Source of the DNA: Phalacrocorax aristotelis
Lineage: Eukaryota > Chordata > Aves > Suliformes > Phalacrocoracidae
Length of the DNA stretch: 64,000 bases
NCBI RefSeq assembly: GCF_949628215.1
Contig: NC_134283.1
Location: 23,724,975-23,788,974 of the forward strand
Direction: 5' to 3'
The translations under genes were made by a program, and so were the position numbers. The notes under the pieces are model-generated. The model ran no database searches and had not been told where the DNA came from. It saw nothing but the letters and a program-made list of their open reading frames with translations. Every line of letters begins with the position of its first letter. Position 1 is the stretch's first letter. Shown here piece by piece: positions 46,523 to 58,500 of this stretch.

Positions 46523-49500
46523 ATGTCAGCCCTGGTGCCGGAGCCTCCTGCCCTGGTGAGGAGCCCTGAGGAGTGGCAGCATGGTGGCCGCAAGCCTGGG
46601 CATGTCCTTGCTCAGCTGTCTGCAGCCCTGGAGAACCCCAACATCAAAGCTTTGGAGGTGAAGGGTGATGCTGTGTTGGACATGGGAGTTGAGATGAGCA
46701 CAGGCTTTGTTCCTGGGTGCCACCTGCATGGCCCTTGCCCCTATGTGAGCCTTGGGTGCAAACACAGGATCCCAATGCGTGCCAAAAGTTGAGGAGGGGG
46801 AAGTAATGGGAAAAACTCCTTACTGCAGAGGGTGGATGTCCCTGGGCCTGGGCCTGCTCGCCAGAAACAAAAGGCATGATATTACTCCCACGCCTTTCTC
46901 AAGCTGAGAATAAATGACCCTAAATAGTTATCTGCGAGCGTCTGCATGAAAAGGCAGCCAAATAACTTCCAGCCAATTCTTTGTAGAGTGGTTTTCCGTC
47001 CTGGTGACATGCTCCAGGGTGTCCCCAGCTGCTGCTCAGAGGCTGGCAGTGCCACCGTGGGTGATGGGGGAGCAACGTGGCAGCCAGAGCTCCAGGAGAG
47101 CCAGTGGAACTTGTGGGACCATCCAGCCCTGTGCTCCCACCCATCATTGATAAATGCTGCACAGCTTAACTCCTGCTCACCAGCTGGCCAGGCTCACCTC
47201 CAAAACCTTGGGGCCACGTTAGGTGTAAAACCCAAAATCCAGGTGGTTATTTATGACCAGCAAAGCGTCCAAGCCACAGTGGCAGGGTCATCCACACCAG
47301 TGTGTGAGGGAAGAGGGTGCAAGGACTGGCAGGATGGGAGCATTGCTCATCAGTGCTGTCCCCCATGCCTGCTGCAGTGGTCCGAGGATGGGCAAGGTGT
47401 CCTTGTCCACGCCGAGCTGTATGAGGAGGAGATGGGGAAGAACAAAGAGCTCTTCCCAGAGCTGGCGGATCTCAGCTGTGTTGTGGCACTACAGGTCTGG
47501 CTGCTAGCCTACGGTTTCAAACTCAAGGGGGAAAAGTAAGTTGCTACCTCTCCTTCACAAGCCAACTTCATGCTGCAGTGCAGCCAGGATCACCATGCAA
47601 GGAGCAGCCACCAGCAAGGCCTGGGTCTGCCCCAGGTGGGCTGCATTGCATGAGGGTGAAACAAGGTTGGGAGGAAGGGAGGAGTGTGGGATGGAAGATA
47701 CTGGTATCCAGGATCTGTGGCTGGACATTGTTCTGGTTTTATTTTGTTGAGAATCAAGGAGCTCAGTTTGTAGTAATTTTGAGAGTTGCTTTGAGTTTAA
47801 AAGAGCAAATAAACCAGAGAAGCATGGACAGGGAGAAGCCCAGATTGTCACAGGGCTCGTGGTGGAAAGGGAAACAGCACCTATGGCAACGCAGTAGCCT
47901 GGAGCAACCCATCAGCCAAAGCAACTACTGGCCATGCCCAGGTGCAGCTACAGAGCTGAGCCAGCATGGTCAGGACAGGAGCAGCGAGATGCCAGCCAGC
48001 CCCAGGCACAGCTGCACTATAGCACAGGCACAGACCAAGAAGCAAGGGGGGCTGCACTTGGACACTGCTCCTGTACCAGGGCGTGGAGCCCCACCCGATG
48101 TGCCACAGGGCTCCATTGCCCACCACAGCCATAGCCCTCGCTGGCCATGCCCTACAGCTGGTTTCTGTCCTGTAGGGTCAACTCGCAAGTGCTCCTGTTG
48201 CAGCATCCTGATTTCCAGAGGGTGCATCCCACCACTGAGGAGCCGGGCACCCTCAGAGGCGATGCTGGCCTCTCTGCCAAAGAGCAGAGGAAAAGGAAGA
48301 AAAAGAGACCTGTGAGGAGTCAGTGCCACCCCGGAGGGGCCATGTCCCAGGACAGACTGGGTAAGCAAAACTGGTGGCTCCTGCCCCACAAGCTGAGCTG
48401 GGCAGGCATGCGTGTGCTGGAGCTGACATGTCTCGGGAATGATGCTGGTATAAGGCTGGATCCATAATGCAACAGGGTGGTCCCCAGCCCTTTGGCTTCT
48501 CCCAGACCTGGCAGCATCCCCGTGGGTAAGGTGATGACGGGGGCTCTGCCAATGGTGAGTTTTCAGCAGGGTACCGTGATGCCCAGGCAGGCTCACCCTG
48601 GCTCTTCCCTCCAGCTGCTGTTTTAGCTCTGGGACATGGCCATGTACCCCTGGCTTTTTTCCCACCAGGCAGCCTCAGCTTAAGGGCATCTGCCTGCCCC
48701 TTCATTGCCTCGTTCCTCTCATGGCAGGAATAATATTCTTCCTCACCTCCCAGGGCTGCTGCAGCCTGTGAGCTACAGCACAGCCCTGGCAGGGAAGGGG
48801 TTGTCCATGTCAGGCTCTTCTTGTACCTCTCCAGGACAGCTGCCACGCCTACGACCCTTGTACCAGTACATCAACTTCGACATGCCAGAGCTGATGCACC
48901 CATCAGCAGAAGAAGATGAAGTCCCAGGGCTGGCACAGCCAAACCAGGTCCCTGCAGCCCCTGGGAGGGCAACTGCTCCACAGTTGGAGGGTGAGATCCA
49001 ACAAGGTTTACCCAGCTCCTTTGTTCCCCAGGGAGCTGGCCTTGCCCTGCCAGTGACCAAAAATGGCTGGTCCCTGTATCTCATCCCCCCCCGAAATGGA
49101 CGCTTTGGCCCGCCTGTACAAGGTTTAGTCACCTTATCCTGTTTCTTCCACCCTTTCTTTTAGAGAAGTAGCCTGGATATCTGTGGGTCACCATTTGCAG
49201 CAGCTTCGCCTTTCTCTTGAAGCTCTGAGATGGCCCAGCCAAATAGAGCAGGACCCTTTCCTCTAGGACAGCAATCTTCAGTTGACTTTGCAGCCTCCAG
49301 ACTAGAGTTGTTTTCCAAGACTTGGTGGGACACAGCCATGGCCAGCCTGAGCTGCAGCTGGCAACAGGCTGGCTCCAAGCAGGAGGTCACTCTGGAGAGA
49401 AAGAGTGGCCATCCCACCCACATCACTGGGACGTGGCATCCTGCTGGTACAAACTCTCAGCCTGTCTCCAAGGAGGTGGCTGGGCTGTTGATGCACTTAC

Positions 49501-49642
49501 TCCTCTTGCAGGTACCTGGGCCAGCAGCACTCCAGAGATTCCAGCCTCAGGAGTGGGTGACATATCCATGCAGGCTGATATTGATAGGATGCTCAGATAC
49601 GCAGCTCACCTGGTGCCACCCCTCTTCCCTCAGTATAAATAG
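46523..49642 (+). CDS. C16orf86: C16orf86 orthologue with an N-terminal HSF-like winged-helix domain
   Basis: Function unknown. Five exons, 46523-46657, 47378-47535, 48176-48360, 48835-48990, 49512-49642, join in phase to 254 residues. The C-terminal half identifies the gene: LSAKEQRKRKKKRP, RLRPLYQYINF, and QADIDRMLRYAAHLVPPLFP before the final QYK resemble human C16orf86 blocks. Gene order and strand also agree. Residues about 27-98, split by intron 1, read VLAQLSAALENPNIKALE|WSEDGQGVLVHAELYEEE and end VALQVWLLAYGFKLK. This follows the HSF DNA-binding-domain pattern (F..KLW.LV...S I.WS..G....I....F..E.L ... SFVRQLN.YGF.K.). LLLQHPDFQRVHP comes next, as FQHPCFLRG does in HSF1. The recognition-helix Arg, Gln and Asn are replaced by Val, Trp and Leu. 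Basic KRKKKRP could be a nuclear signal. An upstream in-frame ATG at 46472 is an alternative start. Confidence 0.8.
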
Positions 49643-49774
49643 CCACACAGCTTTCTGCTTCCTGTTTGGCTACCTACAGCCAGACCTGCAGGGTAGTGAT
49701 CATCACCTGGCCCATACAAACAGCTGTGGGTTTATTGGGTTTCTTTCCTGGTAGCAGAGAACCCGATTTGCCTT

Positions 49775-49796
49775 AAAAAAAAAAAAAAAAAAAAAA
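49775..49796 (+). repeat. A22 homopolymer
   Basis: Twenty-two consecutive A, 133 bases after the C16orf86 stop. No retroposon body precedes it, so it is a simple repeat rather than a retrotransposed tail. Confidence 0.9.
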
Positions 49797-50869
49797 GGCA
49801 TTTTTTCATTATAAAATATACCTGCACATCAAATGGCCTTAGGATGCATGTGCTGTCATTCCTTCCTCATGTGTGAGAAGTAGGAGTCTGGGGACCAGCC
49901 TTGAGCCTTGCTGCTGGAGATCACCCCACACAGGAGGGGACGGTGCGGTGCTGCCTTTCTGCAGCAGAGCATGGCCTGGACCCCCTCTGTGAGCAGTGCT
50001 AACCAGGAGGTGCTTCCACTGCACCTGCGTTAGGTAAACAGGGATTGCATGGGGGAATCTAGACCTCACCACAGGGATCCGCCTCATCCAGGAGTGCTCC
50101 TTTGGCCACCATCCCGCTCAGCCTGCGTGGGGCAGCTGGAGGCAGCAGCCAGCCTATGGGAAGCCCATTTCACCTCTGTACGCTTCTGCGGTCAGGTCTC
50201 CTGCTCACCCAGGTGTCTTGGCACCCTCCTCCCACCACTGGGATCACCTGGGTCTATCTGGAGATGCGTGTGCTTCCTTCTACTCCTGTAGGAGGAGTTG
50301 TACTTTAGGATTTTCTGCCCAGTACAAACATACTGACAAAGGCACAAAGGAAGGTTCTCGGTTCAAGGAGGACAGCTTCAAAACAGACCCAAAACTGGCA
50401 TGAAATAAGCCAGAGCTGTTCTGTTTGAATGAAAGCAGCGACTTCCAAGCAAGGTCAGGAGACATTATGTCACCTGCTTTACATAGCACATAGACATCAC
50501 AGACATGTTCAGAGCTATGGCAAGAACACTAGTCCTCTACCTGTAACGGAAGGTTTGCAGACATGCAGCATTCACTGCTCCACCTGCTATAGCTGGGAAC
50601 AGAATATATTGCAACTATTTGCTTTTTTCACCCAGCTCACAGTAGAGATGAGATCGCACAGGGCACAGAAGCAGCCTCGTTCCTACCCTTTAAAACAGCC
50701 TGGCAGTAGACTTATTTCTGTCAGGAGTTTTAACGTGTTGGAAGTAAATACCCAAAGGTAAAGTAAATACCTGATTTACATACGGAGCAAAGTGGTCCCA
50801 TCAACACTATGGGGGTTTTGCTTCTTAGTTGGTGCCTTCCAGCAATTTCTGTGAGGAGTCAGGCAGAAA
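49797..50869. other. C16orf86 3' flank
   Basis: No coding sequence is recognised. It may be 3' UTR of C16orf86 if the AATAAA at 50870 is used. Confidence 0.35.
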
Positions 50870-50875
50870 AATAAA
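50870..50875 (+). terminator. C16orf86: Candidate C16orf86 polyadenylation signal
   Basis: AATAAA on the plus strand, 1.2 kb past the stop codon and about 370 bases from the convergent GFOD2 signal. The distance is long for this gene, so an unnoticed variant signal nearer the stop is possible. Confidence 0.3.
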
Positions 50876-51244
50876 GATCCTGTTAATCATAAAAGTTGAC
50901 ATGGTAAGTCCAAGATAGGTAAAAGGATCTCCAAAATCAGGTACTCAACTGCTGTAGACCGAGGGATACAGCAAAGAGGTGGGAAATAGATCTTCTGGTG
51001 GGACTTACTTTCCCTTGGTGATAAATGGATGACACTTGCTAGGATAGCAGAGAGCTACCTCCTACTTTTTCCACACCCAAGCTGCCCAGCTGGCAGCACA
51101 AGAGCACAGAAGTAGGGACGGACTCAACAGGTACTGAGCCCCAGCTTTAAGTCTCCTGTTCACATTGATCAGGATGGTTGCAGCTTGAGCAATCAAACAC
51201 AAGCACACAGCTGCATAAAGAATGCCCTTAAACAAACACAACTT

Positions 51245-51250
51245 TTTATT
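51245..51250 (-). terminator. GFOD2: Likely GFOD2 polyadenylation signal
   Basis: AATAAA on the minus strand, about 1.34 kb beyond the GFOD2 stop codon, defining a 3' UTR over 52589 to about 51225. Confidence 0.55.
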
Positions 51251-52589
51251 TCTGTAAAAAACAAGATACTTTTCAGGAAGGACCAGCTTATGAAACAGCA
51301 GTTTGAATGTTAATATACATAAACACACAGATTTACAATACATTAAAAAAAAAGCTTTCAAGTACACAAAATAAATGTAGTAAAATCAGACTATCGCTTC
51401 CGCATACCTGCCTCAGAGAGAAATGTTTCTCAGATGAACTGAGCTTCCACCCATGATCTGCCAACAGACATCTCCACTGGCTACAAGCTGCAGGAAGGCG
51501 TGAGGATGTGCAGGGCCAGAGGGTTAATATCCAGTGTTTAAGAGCAGACTTACCCATGACAGTTCAGTCCCCATTCTCTCAACTACCAGGATGCGTGTAG
51601 TGTGACAATTAACCAGCCAGCAGATTAAGAGAGCCGTAAAAGGTAGGAAATACCTCCTTATTTCCATCTTCAGGTCCCTGGATGGTTAATGCTGTACAAC
51701 TTCATTACCCACAACACCATGGAAATCCTGTGACCCTGGGAGGCATTTATTAACAGTCACAAAAATGAGAACATGGCCCCGCAGGCATGGCACTAGTGCT
51801 GCCAGGCAGCAAACACAACCGCTGGACACAGAGTGTATGGTAAAAAGCTGCTGGATGCAGGCAGCCTCTTGAGTAGAAGGAATAACGTCTACCAATATGG
51901 AAGAATAGCACATATCATCACAGACTTCCTGAAGATTCTCCTGCCAAGACACTGTCTACAGAGAATTCGTAGCATCATGTAAATAACATACTAGGTCAAA
52001 TTAATTTGAAATACGTTTGCCATGTGCAGGGAGCCAAAAGGCTGATCCTTGTGTTACGAACCGTAATCTGTTCCTTCTACTTTTTGTCCTGTAGGAGTTT
52101 AGAGACCTGTTAGATCACTAAACTCATTTATAAAATTTTACAAACTGAGGAGTAAAACTTAATCAGTCTCCAAGAGAGAAGAAAAAGGCATCTGAACAAC
52201 AGATACTCCCTGATCTTGCTCTACACGCTCTCATGTTAAAATTGTTAAAATAAGCAACCTGTGCAACAGGGGGTGTGCCCTGTTTCCAAGCCATGCAACA
52301 GCAGAGATCCCATGCTTCACTTCAGCTACTGCAAGTGCAAAGGGCAATTCAAGTTTTCCTACCAGTCTCCAAGACAAAAATTAAACATTTGCAAAAACGG
52401 AAACTTTTAAAACTCTTTAAACAATTGCAATCAGAACAGTTTCTATCAGAACATGACGTATTTTACACATTTCAAAAAAACCAAGGAACTCGGGTTATTA
52501 AATAAGAATCTACATATCTTATAAAACAGAGAGTGTTTTTACATTACAACCAGCAGTGTTAATTGTTCCATCTTCCAAAGCAGGAATAT

Positions 52590-55500
52590 TCATAAGTTAT
52601 TTCTTTGAAGTGCCTCACAGAGGTTTTGATTGGCATCTGGTTCCTCAGTCATCACTTCCACAGCCTCCCACTCCCCTGACCTGCTGGATTTCTTGATGGC
52701 CTCCACGACACTCTGCATGTACAGACCATCTTCAAAAGAGGCTGCCATAGCAACAGGTTTATGATCCCATGTCCGACGGTCTTCCTGGTCTTGGAAAGAC
52801 TGCCGCAGTGCTTGCACCATGTACACCATTCCTTTTAGGTAAAGCAGCGGGATGTCTTTAAACCCCTTATCCAAAAGGCCCTTGTTGACAGTCAGTGAGT
52901 CTGTAAACAGTAGTTCTTCTTGGAGCGCAGTGTTTTTCTGCCCATACAAATCTGTCCCACGAGCTATGAGGCGACCAGTAGACCCAACAACCATTACTTC
53001 ATGGATGAATGATCCAGGCATGTTGAAGTTGAGAGTCACAGTGCAACAGACACCCTCGCTCATTACCATCTGGAAAAAGCAGAAGTCATCACTAGTGACA
53101 TGGCGGATCCCGCTAATAGCTGTGTTCTGCTTCACAAAAGTCTTGAGCAAACCATGGACTTTCTCTGCTTTCCTGCTGATGAGGTGAGTTAAGAGGTCGA
53201 TAATGTAGGTTCCCATTGTGTGCAGACCACCTCCTCCCATCAGCTCATCACAGATCCAGTTGTACCTGTGGCTGAGCAAGCTTCCGCCATAAACTCGTAC
53301 ATCGCAGATCATCACGTTGCCCACGTAGTGTTCTTCTATCAACTGCTTCATCTTCACAAAAGCGGGCAAGAAACGGAGAACATTGCCAACAATGCTCATC
53401 AGCTTGGGGTAATACCTGGCAGCTGTGACCATCCTGAAGGCATCCACAGAAGTAGCAGCTTTCTCACAGATCACGTTCTTCCCTATTCCTGCAGCACAAA
53501 CGAAAAAGCGATACATACTCAGATGCCCCAAAGGCTGTAAAAAAAGGGTGTTTAAGAGTCAGGCTTTCCTGCTGCAATTTCAAAGGCAAAGATCTTCGAA
53601 CTAAAATAGGAAAGCCAAGTGTGGCAAGACTCAAAGCTACTTGCAAGATGCTCCGGCTGCAGAGCTGACAAACTCCCACAGAGAGAGGCTCCAAATAAAG
53701 AGAGGATTTTTACATCAAGAAACATAAATGGCCAAATGGCATCACACGGCATTAAAACAAAACACAATTTGCATGCTATAGCTATAAAATTATTTGAATG
53801 CTTGTACAGCCAGAGGAAAAATACCATCACCTACTGTGCAGTGAAGAGATGAGCAAGGGAGAGATTTGATTTTCACTTTGTATTTCACCACCGCTGTGAA
53901 TTCATTATTTTAAATAAATTAATAGAAATGGGACATAAAAGATACTTAGTGGCCTGCATAGAAAATACAAAAATTAGAAAAATATTTTGGTGGGTGGATT
54001 GTTTTAAAAGCATTGCTAACTGGAAAGCAAACCAGTTCGGTCTGCACGTACAGCCTACTCATGCAATTAGACTGCAGAGGTGACTGTGTCCTGTGCTCAG
54101 CCTGAATCCACATGGGCAATCAATATTTCATTTTTTTAACTTTAAAGCAGAAATAGAGTAATAGAAGAGTGTCCCAGTGCAAGCTTCAACCAAATTCCTA
54201 TATTCGGTGCTTTGCTGGTATTCCCTCTTCCTCCCCCGCCTTCACCCTTTTCTCATGGTATGGCTTAACTTTTCCATATACATCTGTTCTGATAAAATGC
54301 TAAAAATCTAAACATTTTTCAGTGTAACAACCAGGGGTATACCTATAAGTCTCCAGACATTAACTGGTGATGTCAGATCTGAAGGTCAGTCACGCCATAC
54401 CAGTTTCTGCCTAAGAATTGCAATAACCGCCACATGGTGGTAGGCACCTCTCTGAGAGCTTCCCCTTACCCAGCAGCAGACTGTGGTCCCTGCTCAGGAC
54501 AGATTTTAATTGACTCCCTGTTGAGAAGATACCAGCACAAGCACTTCAACTGGTCTCTCTCACGAGGGGAAGCCAGATCCCACACTGCAGTTCCTGCTCT
54601 CAGCACTCCACCTCCTGGCTGCACTGTGCAAGCCTTTTGGGAATCGTCCCAGCAGTCCAGGGGCCACTGAGCTCCAGTGACACATCACCGTGCCCAACTC
54701 AGCCAGGGGACAACTACAGAACTCAGAACCTACATTTCTAATTGACACAAGCAAAATCCAGTCAGAAAATAACAAGACTACAATTTTTGTTGGTCTTGTC
54801 CAAAGAAATCAACTGAATAGTTGTGAGTCAACAGAAGCTTTAATGAACCAACTCCCCAGAAATACCCTGGCTACCCCACTGGTAATCCCCTCTTTCAGGG
54901 GCTATTTCTGACTCTCCCACCCCCAACCCTGTTGCTGAGACGATACAATGCTCTGTTCAATATTCTGCAGGGCTAGCTGAGGCATCTCGAGATGCTTGAG
55001 CATTCTGAGGTGCTTCGGCACCTGGTTTACCTGCCTTCTTGTTTAAATGGCACTTATCTCAACCCAGGTTACAGTAAAAGAAAAGCAAAAAGAAAAAGCA
55101 AAAGCATCCTAAGCAGACCATGGTTCTCAAAGTTCTCAGGAAGTAAAGCAACTCTCGATCCATGTACACACGGGGCACAGCTCTCCCCCTTGCACAACCC
55201 CACCACCCTCCACCATGTATTTGGCAGCACAGGAGCTGTCCCAGGGTACAAACCCAGCATGGAACTATTCACTCATCTTCGCTCACTTTCTGGCAAGTTA
55301 TTCCCCCAAGTTGGCACTTCAAGGAACCTGGCAGGGTCCACACAAAAGGGGCTGGGTCCCTGTAGTGGGGGACCGAGAGCAGAGAGGGCTGAGCCAAAGG
55401 AGACCCTCCCCTCCACCACCCAGTGACAGCCATTTCACACCAGGTGGTTTATCATCACACCAGGCTGCCATTGTTCTGCCACCCACGCGCCCACCCTCAT

Positions 55501-58500
55501 CCTTGCATCAGTACTGTGCTCTTTTTGCCAGCGTAGGCTGAGCCACTTGAGGAGCTAAAACTGACTGATGCCTTTTTTTGGGATGGCACGCAGCACAGCG
55601 CACTGACAGCTCAGCACAGCCCATCCAGTGCTGCCAGAGTGCCACGATGGAGACCTGGGTACACCATAACATCTGTGGGATAATCCTCTGGTTGCCCTCA
55701 GTGGGACCGTCCCCAGGCTCACCGAGATGGCCATGCAGCAAAGACAAGGGCCAAGCTGGAGATGGCTATGAGATCCCTTACCAACATAATGTCCATACCT
55801 TCTGTTTTCCAAGGCACAGCAACTTACAACCCTTGTCTTGTTACTGTTATTTTGATAATGAAAAACCTGAACTTTGTACCATATTGTTCTCTTAAAACCT
55901 CGCTGCAAAATTTTCTGTTGAGGCCCCCACCAGCTAGGAGACATGAGAGCCACCACGGGGCTCTGGTGCTCCTTGGAGCCCTCTGTGAGCCAGTTCAGCT
56001 CACCAGCTGGGCCCGGTTTAGAAAACAAAGCAACCTCTTTTCAAGCAGGGGGGTTAAATCAGCTCACAAGTGGGTCTAAGCCCACAGAAAGGGTTGCATG
56101 CCTGGAAGGAAGGAGATAGAGCTGTGGAGTTGGGTTTCCCCACCTCAGAGGTAGCAAGTCAGGACAGCAACAGCCCCGCTGCTTGTGCAGGCTGTCCTAG
56201 CAACATGCCTCATGGTCTTCTCTATGCATACCTCAGAACAAACGCTGTCTGCAGGGAGCACATTAGCTTCTGCAGACTATCACTCCACTGAAGTGCTCCT
56301 AGGATGCTAGAGAGAGAGTCAATCTTCCTCCCTAGAACTTTACTTCATTTTATCCTTATCCAGGAAACAGGCTGTCTGCCCTGGCTTGTGACAGCCACTG
56401 CTGCTTCACATCCTGGAAGATGGACATTTTTCTGCCAGCCCACCTCAAAGTGACCAGCTCCAAGCCCCCATGGGCTCTTTTAATCTGCAACAATGGTTCC
56501 TTGGGAAGTGTTTCTTGCTCTCAATGCTGCGTTCATTATTGCTGAATGTGAAAGGACATGGCTAATGCAACTGGCTAAGCAGTGTGAAGGCATGTAGCTC
56601 TCTACCAGCTCTTACACTGCTCATGACTGTAATTAACCCTGAATGGCTTCAGGCTTCAGCATTCCCCAGAAAAGCGGCGCTGAGCACTGCCCTACATGCA
56701 GGACGGATGCACAGGCTGCCTTACATGCCCCTGGCCAAAGCACCTGACAAGCCAACAGACCTGACCCTGAACAAACTGCTACTCTGCTCCCAGCGCACAA
56801 GAAACCACCTCTCCACAATTGCATTTCCAGGCAGGTGCACCCTGGAACAGTCATTACTAGCTCTGCACACAGAAGAAACTATTCTTATTGATGGCTTTTT
56901 AACTGGTTGTTGTAGTAAGAGGGAGGGAAAAGAGAATAAAAGGTCAGCATTGCCAGGAGTCCTTAAACAAACCATCTACTCCCATGTTCAGGGGCAAAAG
57001 CAATTTGCCCAATTGCTGAGTTTCCCAACCAATTCCTGATTCAGTAAATATACTAAATGTTTAAAAAGAGGTCTATTAACTCTCGTTAATGTAATATAGC
57101 CAAATCACGGCTTCATCCAGTGAAATACCAGATTTAAAGTGAGTTCACATCCTATGGAAGCAATCAAAGAAAAAACAGGCAAACTGAGACTTACTGGACG
57201 GCAGAATAAACTAGACTATTTTATCCTAAATAAATCTTACATCTCTAGTCAGATCCACACCGTCCATCAGCAACGAGGTCTCTGCTTCCCCTGCAGCTCC
57301 TCAGCCACGCCACATCCAAAACTTGCCATATGGGAAGTATTTTACAGTCCTGTTTAATAAAATGTAAGCACAGAAAACTTGCTGCTTTCTCATGCTACCT
57401 GGTGGATGCTGCCCAGAACCGTGATGGGAGCTGGGGATGGAAACAGGTCCCAGCAGTTGGGCCCCCCAGCCCACTCCTTTGTCCTGGTAGGGAGGGTGCC
57501 AGCATGGGCAGGAGGAAGGGGAAGGGACCCTGCAGCCCGATAGGGCCTCAGGAGGGGGAGCATTCACAAAAAGATGGAAGAAGTACAGCCCAAACCTTAA
57601 AGAATTGGCTCTCTCCTCAGTCAACATGCATGTGAGCTGGGGTCTCCTCTCTGCCTCAGGCTGGGTACATACTGGCAGGCCATGAGGAGGACACTGAGAC
57701 CACACCTGGCCCAGCGCTCCATCAAGGAGGTCCTTCATGTCCCAGGGGGGCCTGTTGACTAGCCTGGAATAGGAGGTAGCCCACCAGGGCTCCTGACAGC
57801 AACAGGTCCTGCCGTCCTGTGTCTGGGTGGGACAAGCAGGGGCAGCCATGCACAGAGGTGCCCCTGCAGCGTAGTCAGGAGGGGACTGGCCATGTGCCAG
57901 GCAGCCTGCCCAGGCAGTGTGAGGAGAGGGTTGGGCTGGGACAGCCTTCTCACCATGGCAGCCACCACTTCACCACTGCGGTTGTTTATTTGCCTCACTG
58001 TCATAGCCACAGCTGCCCATCCAACACTTTCCAGAAGCAGCTGAAGTTCCCAGCCTTGCCCCTATCTGCATGAGTTACAATGTTGACTCAAACTACCAAA
58101 TCTATTTATCCCATGAAATACATCTATTGAACTGAAGCCCCAGTTCTTCCCTGAACCATGTCAGATACCTGAGGTTGCACCTAGGAAGATGTACAAGTGG
58201 TTACTGTTGAAGCACACCAGACCATTGTTTTGTCCACCGTAAGAAGCTGGGAGTGTCTGAGGAGTGTTCTCAAATAACCAGCTGTTTCAGACATACTTGC
58301 TTTGGGAGCCTCCCAGTGAATGAATGTTCATTCCAAAACACACTTTATTTCATTTCTTGTTTGCCTACCGTTTGAAAAGACCTTTATGATACTTAGTACA
58401 GATGGGAAGCACAATATGCAAAGAGCACTCATATCACACTTGTTCATCCTGTTTCAAGAACAGGAAATCTGGATTTGTCACAACACAAAGCAGTGATAGA

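Noticed and set aside
47578-48315. 245-codon plus-strand frame overlapping C16orf86 exon 3
   Set aside because: Wrong frame relative to the spliced exons; it has no motif and mostly covers intron 2.
52852-53187. 111-codon plus-strand frame
   Set aside because: Antisense shadow of GFOD2 exon 2.
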